Assembly: GCA_030698405.1 (NCBI GenBank)
Contig: JAUYMU010000035.1
Span: 1 to 64,000 of the forward strand
DNA from: Bacteroidota bacterium
GTDB lineage: Bacteria; Bacteroidota; Bacteroidia; Bacteroidales; Prolixibacteraceae
Direction of reading: 5' to 3'
Length of the DNA: 64,000 nt
Both the position numbers and the translations under genes were made by a program. Positions 34,445-44,900 of the stretch are shown here, in pieces; within the stretch, counting starts at the first letter, position 1, and each line of letters begins with the position of its first letter. The notes under the pieces are model-generated. The model was not told the origin of the DNA. It saw only the letters and a list, made by a program, of their open reading frames with translations, and ran no database searches.

Positions 34445-36946
34445 ATGAACCTGAGAAACTTACCAATATTCATATCTGTACTTTTATTCTTCATTGGATG
34501 TAATAATAGTGTTAGTTCCGATAAGAAAAATGAAGCGAACGCTGAAGAAATAAACAAAAAGATTCAACCCAAAGTAGAGGACAATAAACCTTCCCCTGAA
34601 ACATTCGTTGAGCAGGAAATAAATTATTACGCCCCCCAATCGGGTTCGGTTTACCTGGCATGGAGAACCGATAATTATTCCCTGGAAGAAGCTGTTAACT
34701 GGAATGACAGCACCAAACGCATGAATTTGTTATTGTATATACCAATGGTGGCACATGGTGATACCTTTAAAGTCGATTTAAGAATTCCTGAAGGCTCTGT
34801 ACTTCAATACAATTTCTGGATTACAAAAACGAAACAGGGGTATTATCATGATTTTTGGGACAGTCAATCAAGTGGAAAAATAACTGTCACCGATGCGACT
34901 CCTATATTTAAGAATGCAATCTATACAAAAGCAGAGGAAAAAAATAAATCAAGTTTCCTCACCAAAGGTTGGCTGTTATTTGTGTTGTTAATAGTTGTTT
35001 ATGGGATGCTTTATTGGGGTCAGAAAAAATGGGGCAGTGAAAATAAGGCTTCTTCCATAATCGAAAAGGTTGTTTTTTTGGGCTTGAGTTTAGCTTTTTT
35101 TCATGCACTTGCCCGTGCTAAAATCATCAATGTCGGCTTTATGAATATTATTTACGATTTAAGAGGTATTCCGAAAATTATTAAAGGAAGCTTTAGCGAT
35201 TTACTTTTTATCGCTGGCCTGGTAATCGTATTCATACTCGCGCTTCTTTGGATTAAGAATGTGAAAATCAAAAAAATTATATATGGAATTTTCATCTTTA
35301 TAGCGTTGTTTTCAACTTTGGTTGCTTTCACTAATATTACCACTGTTGTTTTTCTTGGAAAACCATTCAACTACCAATGGCTTTATTACTCTGGTTTTCT
35401 GGGAAGCAATGAAGCAAAAACCGCTTTATCAGCGAATTTGTCAGTGAGTATTGTGATTAATTTGATAGCGTTCAGCCTTTCAATGTTAATATTGGCTGGT
35501 ATTTTAAGACGCGTTTACCAATTGCTGATATTGAATAGGCCGTTGAAGTACATCACTTTTGTGTTTTTGGGACTGGGAATGATGGTTCTTTCTGTTAAAG
35601 CTTTAAAAGCGGAAGAAACCTGGATCAAAGGACAATCTGAAAATGCAATAACTTATATGGTTTATTCTTTTCTCACAGCCAATACGAATTCTTCATTTTT
35701 CTCTGCTGAAATTCCCGATGACATGGAGCCATTCAACCCGGCACAGGGAACGAAATTGGAAACATCTATTGTATCATCCAAGGATCACAATGTTAAGAAT
35801 GTGTTGTTTATTATTCTGGAATCAGCCGGTGCATCCTATTTTGATGGATATGGTGGAACGTATCAGCTTAGCCCTAATCTGAACAAGTATGCCAGTCAGG
35901 CTCTGATGTTCGATCAAATGTATGCACATGCTCCGGCAACAAATCTATCGCTTGCATCTATACTCGGATCAATGTACCCATATTTGTCCTATAAAAGTCT
36001 GACTCAGGAAGCACCCGATGTTGATCATCCAACGCTTTCTTCCGTGCTTAAAAGCGAGGGATACAGAACTTCTTTTTTTTCCTCCGCTGATCTTCGTTTT
36101 CAGAATTGCAATCAGTTTTTAGCTAATCGTGGATTTGACCGGGTTGAAGATTTCTCAACCATTAAATGTTCTGAACAATTTCGAAATGTTAAATTCAAAG
36201 AATTAAATGGAATAGACGACATGTGTCTTGCCGATTGTTTGACCTCCTGGATAGATGAAGATTCCACACAAAACTTCTTTTCTATGATTTGGACCGTGCA
36301 AGGCCATTATCCATATTACTTTGCCGAAAAAGAAGAAGATTTTGGTGTTTCTAATTTCAGTTTGAATCGCTATCTCAATTGCATGAAACACAATGATAAA
36401 CTCGTTGGTAAAGTTATGCAGGCATTGGAAGATCGGGGATTAGCTTCTTCAACATTGGTGGTTGTGGTTGGAGATCATGGAGAGGCTTTTGGGCAGCACA
36501 AACAATATGGCCATGGAACGGCCATCTACGAAGAAAATTTAAAAGTACCGCTCTATTTTATTAATTCCACATTGTTCCATGGAGAGCGAAAAAGCGATAT
36601 TGCCGGAATGAAGGACCTGGCAACTACCGCATTATCGGTTATTGATATAGATATCCCCCCGATTTGGCATGGGCGTGATCTTTTAAGCACCAATTCTGAC
36701 GAAGCATTTTTCTTTGCACCCTGGTCGGATTATCTTTTTGGCTATCGAAAAGATAACATGAAATTTATTTTTAATGAAAGCCAAAATACTGTGGAAGTTT
36801 ATGATCTAAGTACAGACTCGAATGAAAAAATAAACCTGTTTCAACAAGGAATGACGGAAGAAGTTGCCGAAGCGCGGACCAGGGTAGCGGCATGGGTACA
36901 GTTTCAGGATAAATTTGTAAAAAAACTGCTCAACCAAAATAATTAA
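34445..36946 (+). CDS. LTA-synthase-like alkaline-phosphatase-superfamily membrane enzyme with N-terminal beta-domain
   Basis: An 833-residue protein. A lipoprotein-like signal ends LLFFIGC. A beta-rich domain (about residues 55-155; SGSVYLAWRTDNYS, MNLLLYIPMVAHGDTF, SVLQYNFWITKTK) looks like a carbohydrate-binding module. It is followed by about six membrane helices (180-400), then a sulfatase/LtaS domain (455-800): NVLFIILESAGASYFDGYGG, the nucleophile threonine in HAPATNLSLASI, and GDHGEAFGQHKQYGHG. Relatives transfer phosphoglycerol or phosphoethanolamine to glycans or lipids in the periplasm. It heads the GH26/GT2 locus, so decoration of that glycan is a reasonable inference. Confidence 0.8.
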   Translation: MNLRNLPIFISVLLFFIGCNNSVSSDKKNEANAEEINKKIQPKVEDNKPSPETFVEQEINYYAPQSGSVYLAWRTDNYSLEEAVNWNDSTKRMNLLLYIPMVAHGDTFKVDLRIPEGSVLQYNFWITKTKQGYYHDFWDSQSSGKITVTDATPIFKNAIYTKAEEKNKSSFLTKGWLLFVLLIVVYGMLYWGQKKWGSENKASSIIEKVVFLGLSLAFFHALARAKIINVGFMNIIYDLRGIPKIIKGSFSDLLFIAGLVIVFILALLWIKNVKIKKIIYGIFIFIALFSTLVAFTNITTVVFLGKPFNYQWLYYSGFLGSNEAKTALSANLSVSIVINLIAFSLSMLILAGILRRVYQLLILNRPLKYITFVFLGLGMMVLSVKALKAEETWIKGQSENAITYMVYSFLTANTNSSFFSAEIPDDMEPFNPAQGTKLETSIVSSKDHNVKNVLFIILESAGASYFDGYGGTYQLSPNLNKYASQALMFDQMYAHAPATNLSLASILGSMYPYLSYKSLTQEAPDVDHPTLSSVLKSEGYRTSFFSSADLRFQNCNQFLANRGFDRVEDFSTIKCSEQFRNVKFKELNGIDDMCLADCLTSWIDEDSTQNFFSMIWTVQGHYPYYFAEKEEDFGVSNFSLNRYLNCMKHNDKLVGKVMQALEDRGLASSTLVVVVGDHGEAFGQHKQYGHGTAIYEENLKVPLYFINSTLFHGERKSDIAGMKDLATTALSVIDIDIPPIWHGRDLLSTNSDEAFFFAPWSDYLFGYRKDNMKFIFNESQNTVEVYDLSTDSNEKINLFQQGMTEEVAEARTRVAAWVQFQDKFVKKLLNQNN

Positions 36947-37029
36947 ACATTGTTGTATAACACTTTGGGAGTTGCATGTATGTTTACTTTCAGGATTAAA
37001 AAAAATAAATTAACGATAAACATCCGGAT

Positions 37030-38751
37030 ATGAGAAAATTTTTATTATTCCTATTTGTTATTGGTGGATTCATATTTCTTTTGATTCTAATGTATGGGGT
37101 GAAACGCTATCATGTAGTTGATTATCTGTTTAGTAAGCGGGAAGCTAATATCATTGAAGTAAATTCTTCAGCACCAGTTCTGGCAGTTTTTTCATTTCGA
37201 CCCGAAGTACCTAACCTGATTATTAATTCATTTCATCATTTTACATTAAAACTTAATGATGTTTCCAAATTGAAGCTTGGAAGTGATGCGTTTGCACAAA
37301 TAAATGATACCATTCCGTTAATGATTACGATTGAAACACTGGGTAAATATGTGTTTCCGGCACGTAGAAACAATCCAATAAATGACATTGTAAAAGGCAG
37401 ATATGATAAAGTAATTAAGGAATTGTGCACACAGTTGATAGGCACAAGGCCAAATGTATATTTTCGGTTTAATCCGGAGATGGAAGTTCCGGTAACCAAT
37501 TATTTATGGCAGCGTTATGGCCCGGTTTATATTGATGCTTTTCGACACTTTTCTACTTTGTGTAAAACCCATGCACCACAAGTTAAACAGGTGTGGGGGC
37601 CGGCTGGCTATCCCGGAGCAATGGAATATTATCCCGGAGACGATTTAGTTGATGCTGCGTCAATAACCGTAAAGAGCGATTCCGAAATCTCACTTACAAA
37701 ATACCCAACTGACTACCCCATAGCCTATGATTTATTCAGAAGATTGCATCGCCTAAGGTTTGTTGCCAAGCCTATTTTTGTTTTGGGATCTAAACAAATC
37801 GTCAATGATTCGATCAATGACCAGTTGGTTTCTTCGATTTCACAGAAGATAAACCAGGAGAGAAGTATTGCATATTCTGAGGCCAATTTCAAACGTCCGG
37901 AATTAAAGTATGAAATTGATCCAAACAGAAAAATCGAAATTGGGCTTTATGATCCGCAATCGTTGCTGAATGAAGAGGAACCATTAACGGTTGAACATCT
38001 TTTTGTGGATTTCGGAAATCTTCATGATGGAAAATTTCAGAAGAGTTTCAATCAAGTTGTCGAACGTGGTCACAATGTAATCGTAACGTTTGAGCCTTTC
38101 CGCAATCCAAACGGGGAGACCGATTTGCAAGTACTTCAGCATGTTACAGAGGGGAAATACGACCAGGAAATCAATCACCTGTATTCCATAATTTTGTCAA
38201 CTGAAAGGCGGGTATATTTGCGTTATGCACATGAAATGGAAATTCCAACTGACCGGTACCCATGGCAAAGCCAGGATCCGGTAACCTACATAAAATCATT
38301 CCGTTATTTTATGACTTTTAAAGATTCACTGCCTGCAACAATTAAACGAATCTGGGGTCCTGCGGGCGACAGAGGCTCCACCGAATGGTGGCCGGGAAAC
38401 GATGTGGTGGATTTTGTAAGTATTGCCATTTATGGACTTCCGGATAAAAACATTACTGATCCCAACAAGCAAGAGTCTTTTTCAATCATTTTTAATCGGA
38501 AGTATTGGCGCCTCAGATTTATTGACAAACCGATATTTATTACTGAGTTTGGAGTAAAAGGGCCGGAAGAATATAAAACAAATTGGCTTGAAGGCGCTGC
38601 CAAAGTCATTCGCGAAAACCCTCAAATAGTTGGAATTAACTATTTTAATATGTCTGACACTCCTAAAGCCTGGGGCGATATTGAACCTCCGGACTGGAGT
38701 ATTTCCAGAAAATCATTTTATCATTTTTTGGAAGAACTAAAGAAACAATAA
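37030..38751 (+). CDS. Tandem GH26-like periplasmic protein, first copy lacking nucleophile
   Basis: A 573-residue protein with an N-terminal membrane anchor (FLLFLFVIGGFIFLLILMYG). It has two homologous TIM-barrel-like domains (about residues 45-265 and 300-570). The second has the GH26 acid/base E402 in YAHEMEIP and the nucleophile E506 in FITEFGVKG. The first keeps E150 (FNPEMEVP), but the site aligned with E506 is G253 in IFVLGSKQ, so it should not hydrolyse. Both share GPAG and PGDD/PGND segments. GH26 enzymes act on beta-mannan or mixed-linkage beta-glucan. It is probably a trimming or guiding factor for the neighbouring glycan synthase. Confidence 0.82.
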   Translation: MRKFLLFLFVIGGFIFLLILMYGVKRYHVVDYLFSKREANIIEVNSSAPVLAVFSFRPEVPNLIINSFHHFTLKLNDVSKLKLGSDAFAQINDTIPLMITIETLGKYVFPARRNNPINDIVKGRYDKVIKELCTQLIGTRPNVYFRFNPEMEVPVTNYLWQRYGPVYIDAFRHFSTLCKTHAPQVKQVWGPAGYPGAMEYYPGDDLVDAASITVKSDSEISLTKYPTDYPIAYDLFRRLHRLRFVAKPIFVLGSKQIVNDSINDQLVSSISQKINQERSIAYSEANFKRPELKYEIDPNRKIEIGLYDPQSLLNEEEPLTVEHLFVDFGNLHDGKFQKSFNQVVERGHNVIVTFEPFRNPNGETDLQVLQHVTEGKYDQEINHLYSIILSTERRVYLRYAHEMEIPTDRYPWQSQDPVTYIKSFRYFMTFKDSLPATIKRIWGPAGDRGSTEWWPGNDVVDFVSIAIYGLPDKNITDPNKQESFSIIFNRKYWRLRFIDKPIFITEFGVKGPEEYKTNWLEGAAKVIRENPQIVGINYFNMSDTPKAWGDIEPPDWSISRKSFYHFLEELKKQ

Positions 38752-38815
38752 CGCAGAAATATTGCAGATTGTGCTTAGCCGAATTAAAAAAGTTTTCTTT
38801 TGATGACTGTTTGAT

Positions 38816-40456
38816 TTATTTCAGTTTAACTTCTATTTGATCAATATAAACATTGCCCGCGGTTTTAGCATAAAAATAAAACTCAAATAACTCCTTGCGC
38901 ATAACTAATGGAGACCGCAGATCAATAGTTAGTTCAAGTGGTTGCCATTGATTTAATAGCGTTTGGTCTAAATTCAGGTTAACACTGTTTTTGGTCATCT
39001 GTATTTCACCAAAATAACTTTTGGCCATCAGCCAACATTCTTCGGGTATTGAGTCGCACAAAACGTTGCCGCTTATCAGCAACAGAGTTGCATCTCGTTG
39101 TTTGTCGAGTGGTATTTTGAATTTTTCGATATGGCTAATTGTCAGCTCAGGTCTAAGCCATATTACCTTTTCACCGGTTTTTGTACTATAATTTTTTATG
39201 TCTCGCCTGGTAGTATCGTTTGATTCGTCGAAATTGCCCATGAGGTTGACCGATTTGTTTGTGTCTAGTGGCTGAAAGTGCCAATTGTATCCCCATACAA
39301 GTAAAATTACAGGTAGGATAATTAGGCTAAATGTAAAAGCAACTTTTGAAAAAATACCTTTTAGTTTCGAAAGCTTTTGACGCCATAAGCCCTCACATTC
39401 TGTTAAAATCCAGGCCGATGAAAAACTCAAAGTTAAAAATAGCAACAACATTAACGGTGCAATCCAAAACTTATTTTGATTCATATTTATGATATAAACA
39501 AAGGGCCAACGCATGAAACCATGGATTGCAAAAAGATACACTGATATGCTACCGATAAAAAGCAACAACGATGCCAATGGTTTTATTTTTACAGCGGTTT
39601 CTATAATCGCCTTACCTATGATCACCAATAAAATGATAATACTAACACGGGTTAACGGCCAAAAAAACGAAAAGTAACAACCCAGGCAAAACAATACAAA
39701 TAACGCTAATGCCACATGCCATTTAACACGTATGCTACTGTCGGCGCCAAACCAAATACCCAGAATAAATACTGGCATTTGGGCAACAAAAGTTTCAAGG
39801 AGGTTAACGTCATAAGGGTTTTCAATCAAAGTATGCAATCTGGTTACTGACCATGCCAAAAAACCAACAAATAAAAGCCACCGATAGCCGTATTTTGTAA
39901 ATACTTTAATAAGTAGGGGGAATATCAGATACAACTGAAAAATAGTGGAATAAAACCACCATGGGCCAACCACAGATTGGCCTTTGCCCGGCAGAAGTGT
40001 TGCGGTTAAAGTCAAATGTGCCAATAACTCTGATATTATATCCAGTTTTGGGAATTGGTGCATGACAAAAACCTGATAAATCAGATAAAACAGAATTGCC
40101 ACTACCAGCGATGGATAGAGCTTTTGAAAGCGGTGATAAATAAATTTCAACCAGGTTGGTTGCGCATAAAGGTAAGATTGAACCAAACCATATCCAGAAA
40201 GGAAAATAAAAAGTTGAACGCCATAATGACCAAAATAATTAAAGAAAGCTTTAAAAAACATCCATCCACTGCTGCTTCCTATTTGAATAGCAGTTGGCAA
40301 AGCTGATTGGCTGAATGTGAATTCACACTCTCCTGTGATGGGGTAAACCCAACGTGAGAAATTATGGATCACTATAAGCAGAATTCCAATTGCTTTTAGC
40401 ATCAGTGTTTCATCTTTTGTAAGTGAAAGACTGAAGGATGTTCCATTAAGAGTCAT
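38816..40456 (-). CDS. Membrane O-acyltransferase (AT3/OafA-like) with C-terminal beta-domain
   Basis: A 546-residue protein. About ten hydrophobic segments (residues 20-395) with LIVIHNFSRW bearing the early histidine, and FLSGYGLVQSYLY and VGPWWFYSTIFQLYLIFPLL, are typical of the acyltransferase-3 family, which moves acyl groups across the membrane to periplasmic sugars. A soluble domain of about 150 residues (from 405; ending AKTAGNVYIDQIEVKLK) is a predicted beta-sandwich like a carbohydrate-binding or SGNH-replacing module. It is on the opposite strand to its neighbours but lies inside the glycan locus, so it probably acylates that polymer. Confidence 0.82.
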   Translation of the reverse strand: MTLNGTSFSLSLTKDETLMLKAIGILLIVIHNFSRWVYPITGECEFTFSQSALPTAIQIGSSSGWMFFKAFFNYFGHYGVQLFIFLSGYGLVQSYLYAQPTWLKFIYHRFQKLYPSLVVAILFYLIYQVFVMHQFPKLDIISELLAHLTLTATLLPGKGQSVVGPWWFYSTIFQLYLIFPLLIKVFTKYGYRWLLFVGFLAWSVTRLHTLIENPYDVNLLETFVAQMPVFILGIWFGADSSIRVKWHVALALFVLFCLGCYFSFFWPLTRVSIIILLVIIGKAIIETAVKIKPLASLLLFIGSISVYLFAIHGFMRWPFVYIINMNQNKFWIAPLMLLLFLTLSFSSAWILTECEGLWRQKLSKLKGIFSKVAFTFSLIILPVILLVWGYNWHFQPLDTNKSVNLMGNFDESNDTTRRDIKNYSTKTGEKVIWLRPELTISHIEKFKIPLDKQRDATLLLISGNVLCDSIPEECWLMAKSYFGEIQMTKNSVNLNLDQTLLNQWQPLELTIDLRSPLVMRKELFEFYFYAKTAGNVYIDQIEVKLK

Positions 40457-40516
40457 TTTTTTATGAAGTCTATGAATTATTACCGAATATACAATTATAT
40501 TTTGCTATCAATTTAA

Positions 40517-40524
40517 TATATTTG
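40517..40524 (+). promoter_or_regulatory. -7 promoter element of the GH2-like/GT2-fusion operon
   Basis: TATATTTG fits TAnnTTTG 30 nt upstream of the 40554 ATG. A TTTG at 40501 lies closer (12 bp) than the usual -33 position. It would start a two-gene message independent of the upstream genes. Confidence 0.45.
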
Positions 40525-40553
40525 ATTAATCTGAAAAAATTATCCGGTTTCAT

Positions 40554-41942
40554 ATGAAAAAACAACTTTTTGTCTTGATACTACTTGTAATTTTCTGCAT
40601 AATTTTAATGGGATTTTTCACATTGAAACATCTTCGTACAGAAAAAATTACAGATGAAACCAGAACTGTTTTTGTAAAAAAGACTGATAAAGGTTTTCAG
40701 CTTTTCAGAAATGGAAGCCCTTTTTATATTCAGGGAGCAAGTGGAAACTCACATTTTAAAGAACTTGCCAATATCGGTGGAAACACAATTCGGGTTTTTG
40801 ACACAATTAATATCCAGAATATTTTAAATGAGGCTCAAAAAAATAATTTAGCTGTTATTGTTGATATTCCTCTGCCAAAATACACGGTGAAGTTTAATTC
40901 ATACCTAAATGACGATGACAACAACGTTTTAAAACAGAACATTAAGGCGCTGGTAAAAAAATATAAAAACCACCCGGCACTTTTAATGTGGAATTTAGGA
41001 AATGAAGTTCATTATCCTATCGTATTGTATAAAAGAAAATTAAAAAGTTTTATCAGTAAATCATTTTTTAGACAGGAAAATAATTTCATTAAAATTTATA
41101 ATGAATTAATTGATATTATGCAGCTCGAAGATCCAAATCATCCTGTAGGTACAACTTTAATTGCAGTAGATAGCACTGATGAAATTGAAAGCATCTATCT
41201 CAATTCTCCAGGAATTGATATATTATCATTCAATATATTCGCAAAAATTAAAACGTTCAACTTCACTTCGCCCAGAATATCGTTTTTATTTGGACCCAAA
41301 CCATATTATATTAGTGAATGGGGGCCTGACGGACATTGGGAAAGTGAATTTACAGCATGGAAAGCACCCGTAGAACCAACAAGTACAAAGAAAGCTGAAC
41401 AGGTTAAGGCAAGATCAGAACTGATTTCAAAAATTAATGATGGAACATATCTTGGCAACCTTGCATTCTACTGGGGGCAAAAACAAGAGATTACACATAC
41501 TTGGTTCAGTATTTTTGATGAGCAGGGAAGAAAATCGCAAAGCTATTATGAATTACAAAATAGCTGGACGAACCAATCGGGTAAATCTATCTCAGTTCCC
41601 CAAATGAAATATATGCTTGTGGAAAATAAAGGAGCGAGGGATAATATTGTTTTTGGGCCAAATGAAATAAAATGGGCAGAAATATTTTTTGATGGTGAAA
41701 TCGATTCAACACTAAAGTATAAATGGGAAATATATGAAGAAAACTGGAACTACTACGGAGCAAATGCCAAACAGAAAGTCACAAGGAAAATTTCAGACTG
41801 TTTTGAAAGTATTGATGACTGTAAAGTTACATTTCGCGTTCCGGCGGTAGAAGGACCCTATCGTATTTTTGCATTTATATACGATAATGATGGAAATTTT
41901 GCCTGTACAAACACACCATTTTACGTTTTAAATAACAAATGA
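40554..41942 (+). CDS. Membrane-anchored GH2/GH5-like TIM-barrel glycosidase
   Basis: A 462-residue protein. A signal anchor (residues 4-24, QLFVLILLVIFCIILMGFF) places the rest in the periplasm. FRNGSPFYIQGASGNSHF and GGNTIRVFDT start a clan-A TIM barrel; the acid/base is E151 in MWNLGNEVHYP and the nucleophile E255 in YISEWGPDG, both intact. An Ig-like beta-sandwich follows from about residue 355 to the end. Its stop overlaps the start of the synthase fusion (ATGA), so the two are made together. The C-terminal third of that fusion is a diverged copy of the same architecture. Substrate unknown, probably the nascent beta-glycan. Confidence 0.82.
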   Translation: MKKQLFVLILLVIFCIILMGFFTLKHLRTEKITDETRTVFVKKTDKGFQLFRNGSPFYIQGASGNSHFKELANIGGNTIRVFDTINIQNILNEAQKNNLAVIVDIPLPKYTVKFNSYLNDDDNNVLKQNIKALVKKYKNHPALLMWNLGNEVHYPIVLYKRKLKSFISKSFFRQENNFIKIYNELIDIMQLEDPNHPVGTTLIAVDSTDEIESIYLNSPGIDILSFNIFAKIKTFNFTSPRISFLFGPKPYYISEWGPDGHWESEFTAWKAPVEPTSTKKAEQVKARSELISKINDGTYLGNLAFYWGQKQEITHTWFSIFDEQGRKSQSYYELQNSWTNQSGKSISVPQMKYMLVENKGARDNIVFGPNEIKWAEIFFDGEIDSTLKYKWEIYEENWNYYGANAKQKVTRKISDCFESIDDCKVTFRVPAVEGPYRIFAFIYDNDGNFACTNTPFYVLNNK

Positions 41943-44900
41943 AGACAGATAATATAATAAAAGCTCCCACCTGGAAGGAAAAAATCACACTAAGGATTAT
42001 AATTCTCCTTGGATTGCTTAGTCTTGCCAACTTTTTTTATTGGTTCGCAGATCCTGATTTAATTGAAAATCATTTCCTGTTTTGGTTACTTCTTGGTCCG
42101 TTGGTTTTTGACAGTTTGAGGATTGTTTATATCTGGTATCATTACTGGGATATTTCTGTTCCTGTAAAACCAAAACTTTCAAAGAATCTGACAGCAGATG
42201 TTTTTACAACCTATTTCCCCGGAGAACCTTATGAAATGATTAAGGAAACACTCCTTGCTATTCAACGAATGAAATATCCGCATACTACTTATTTATGCGA
42301 CGAAGCCAATGACACTTACTTAAAAGAGTTTTGTAAAGTAAACGGAATTGTTCATGTAACCAGGAATAATAGAATTGATGCCAAAGCAGGGAATATCAAC
42401 AATGCTCTTTTACAAGCTTCTGGAGATATTTGTCTGATTCTGGATCCTGACCATGTTCCCATGGATAATTTTTTAGAGGAAGTAATTCCTTATTTTGAAG
42501 ATGAAAAAATTGGATTTGTGCAAACGGTTCAGGCCTATTACAATATTGAAGAATCGCTGGTAGCGCAAGGTGCAGCGGAACAAACTTTTCACTTTTATGG
42601 CCCTATAATGATGACAATGAACTCATTTGGTACTGTAAATGCCATCGGAGCCAATTGTGTTTTTAGACGTAAAGCGCTCAACTCGATAGGTGGTCATGCT
42701 CCGGGATTATCAGAAGATATGCATACAGCAATGCAACTACACGCAAAAGGATGGAAATCGATATATGTACCTAAACCTTATACAAAAGGACTAGTTCCAG
42801 CTTCTCTGACAGCATATTATAAGCAACAATTGAAATGGTCGCGAGGCACATTGGAACTTTTGGTCGCTGTTTATCCCAAACTATTTAATAAATTTTCCTG
42901 GCGACAAAAATTGCATTACGGTATTCTCCCATTTCATTATCTGTCAGGATTTATTATCCTGATAAGTCTGTTAATTCCTATCATTTCTTTGTTTGCCGCC
43001 ACCACTCCATGGAAAGGAAATGTTGTAAATTTTGGACTCATATTCTCACCAGTATTTACCTGCATATTAGGTATCAGATTTTATGTACAGCGCTGGGTGA
43101 TGGACAAAAGTGAACGTGGGACGCATTTGATGGGAGGATTGTTACTTGCATGCACCTGGTGGATTTATATTATTGGCTTTGTTTATACAATTATTCGGAA
43201 AAAAGTTCCTTATCTGCCAACGCCCAAGGAAGATAAAGAGCTTACAAGTTGGAAAATCCTAATTCCTAACATTCTGGTTGGAATCGTTTCAATAATTGCA
43301 GTAATATATGGGTTGTCTATTGATTTCACCCCTTTTTCAATTTTCATGTCAGGATTTGCAATTTTTAATGCATTCGTAATGTTCTACACTTTTATTTTCG
43401 CTTACCAAAAAACGAAAGCTGTTAAACCAAATCTGGATTATAAAGAGGAAAGTAATTCAATTCGTAATTTAATACAAAACTACGCTTATCAAGTATGGCA
43501 TAAAGCAGCACTACCCTTGGTTATTGTAATTTTGGTAATATGTGGAAGTTTTCATTATCAAAGCGAATATGTAAAATGGGGAGGTGTAAAACCTGAAGTT
43601 CAGAATAAAAATAACATCAACTACATTGGGATTTTTGCACCCAATAATGATAATGGAATTACCAGTCTCAGGAATGTAAAAATAATGTCTGATCAAATTG
43701 ATGAAAAATTTGACATAATTTCACTTTATATCGCCTGGAATAAAAATATAGAATCAAATTTGCCTCAGTCTTTACTCGATTCTATATATATGCAAAAATC
43801 AATTCCAATGATTACATGGGAACCTTGGTTAAATTCGTTTGAAGACGAGTCTAGAAAGGATAAACATGTTTACGATCTTATCGAGGAAGGTTATTTTGAC
43901 AGCTATATTAAAAGCTTTGCAGAAAAACTGAAAAATCTTCAAAGACCTGTTTTTCTGAGTTTTGCACAAGAATTTGACAATCCGTTTTATCCATGGCATG
44001 CCACTGGTGATGATGCTTCATCAAAATTTAAAACAGCATGGATACACACATATGAAATTTTCAAAAATAATAGCACTACCAATGTAATTTGGATTTGGAA
44101 TCCATGGAAATCAGATAATGTTGCTTCGTTTTATCCGGGACCGGAATATGTCGATTGGATTGGAGTAAATATCCTGAATTACGGGCAATTCAATGAGGAT
44201 GGTGAATGGCTCGATTTTCAAGATTTATACAAACCTTTTCATGAAGAATTCAAAAATCTTCCAGCAACTCCTGTTATTATTTCAGAGTTTGGCGCATTAA
44301 AAGATGACAAAAGACAAAATGAATGGCTAGAAAATGCAATTAGTACCATAGAGAATGATTTCAAAGAAATAAAATCAATTATCTATTTTAACAGCAAAGT
44401 CGATAATAATTGGCCCAAAGGATTTCACATGGATAAATATCTTGATTGGACAATACCTAAAAACCAGGCGATAAAAAATTCTTTCAGGAGTAAAGAAGTA
44501 CCTGACTACGTATTTTCACCTTTGCCAATTTTAGAATCAAAAACGAGAGCCACATTGCCTTTAAAACCGATAGAATTTACAAACATTAAAGGTGTAAATC
44601 TTAAAAAGGGTCATGACTGGCGTAAGGATTATCATGTTTTTAGTAGGGAAAATCTTGTCAGTGATTTTGAGAAAATTAAACACCTTGGAATTAATACCAT
44701 TAAATTTGAAGGGAATTCTGTTTATGAATACAATATTTTAAATATTGCTAAAGAATTCAATTTTAATGTTTCTTATGGATTTTGGATTTCAGAAGATATT
44801 GATTTTATTAAAGACACAATAAAAATAGAACTATTAAAAAGGGCAATTCTTGAAGAAATAGCCGAATATAAAAATTATTCCCATATTACTTCATGGAATA

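Noticed and set aside
34445-36946. Secreted sulfatase
   Set aside because: No CxPxR formylglycine motif; the nucleophile is a threonine in PATNLS and there are several membrane helices, so the LtaS/phosphotransferase branch fits.
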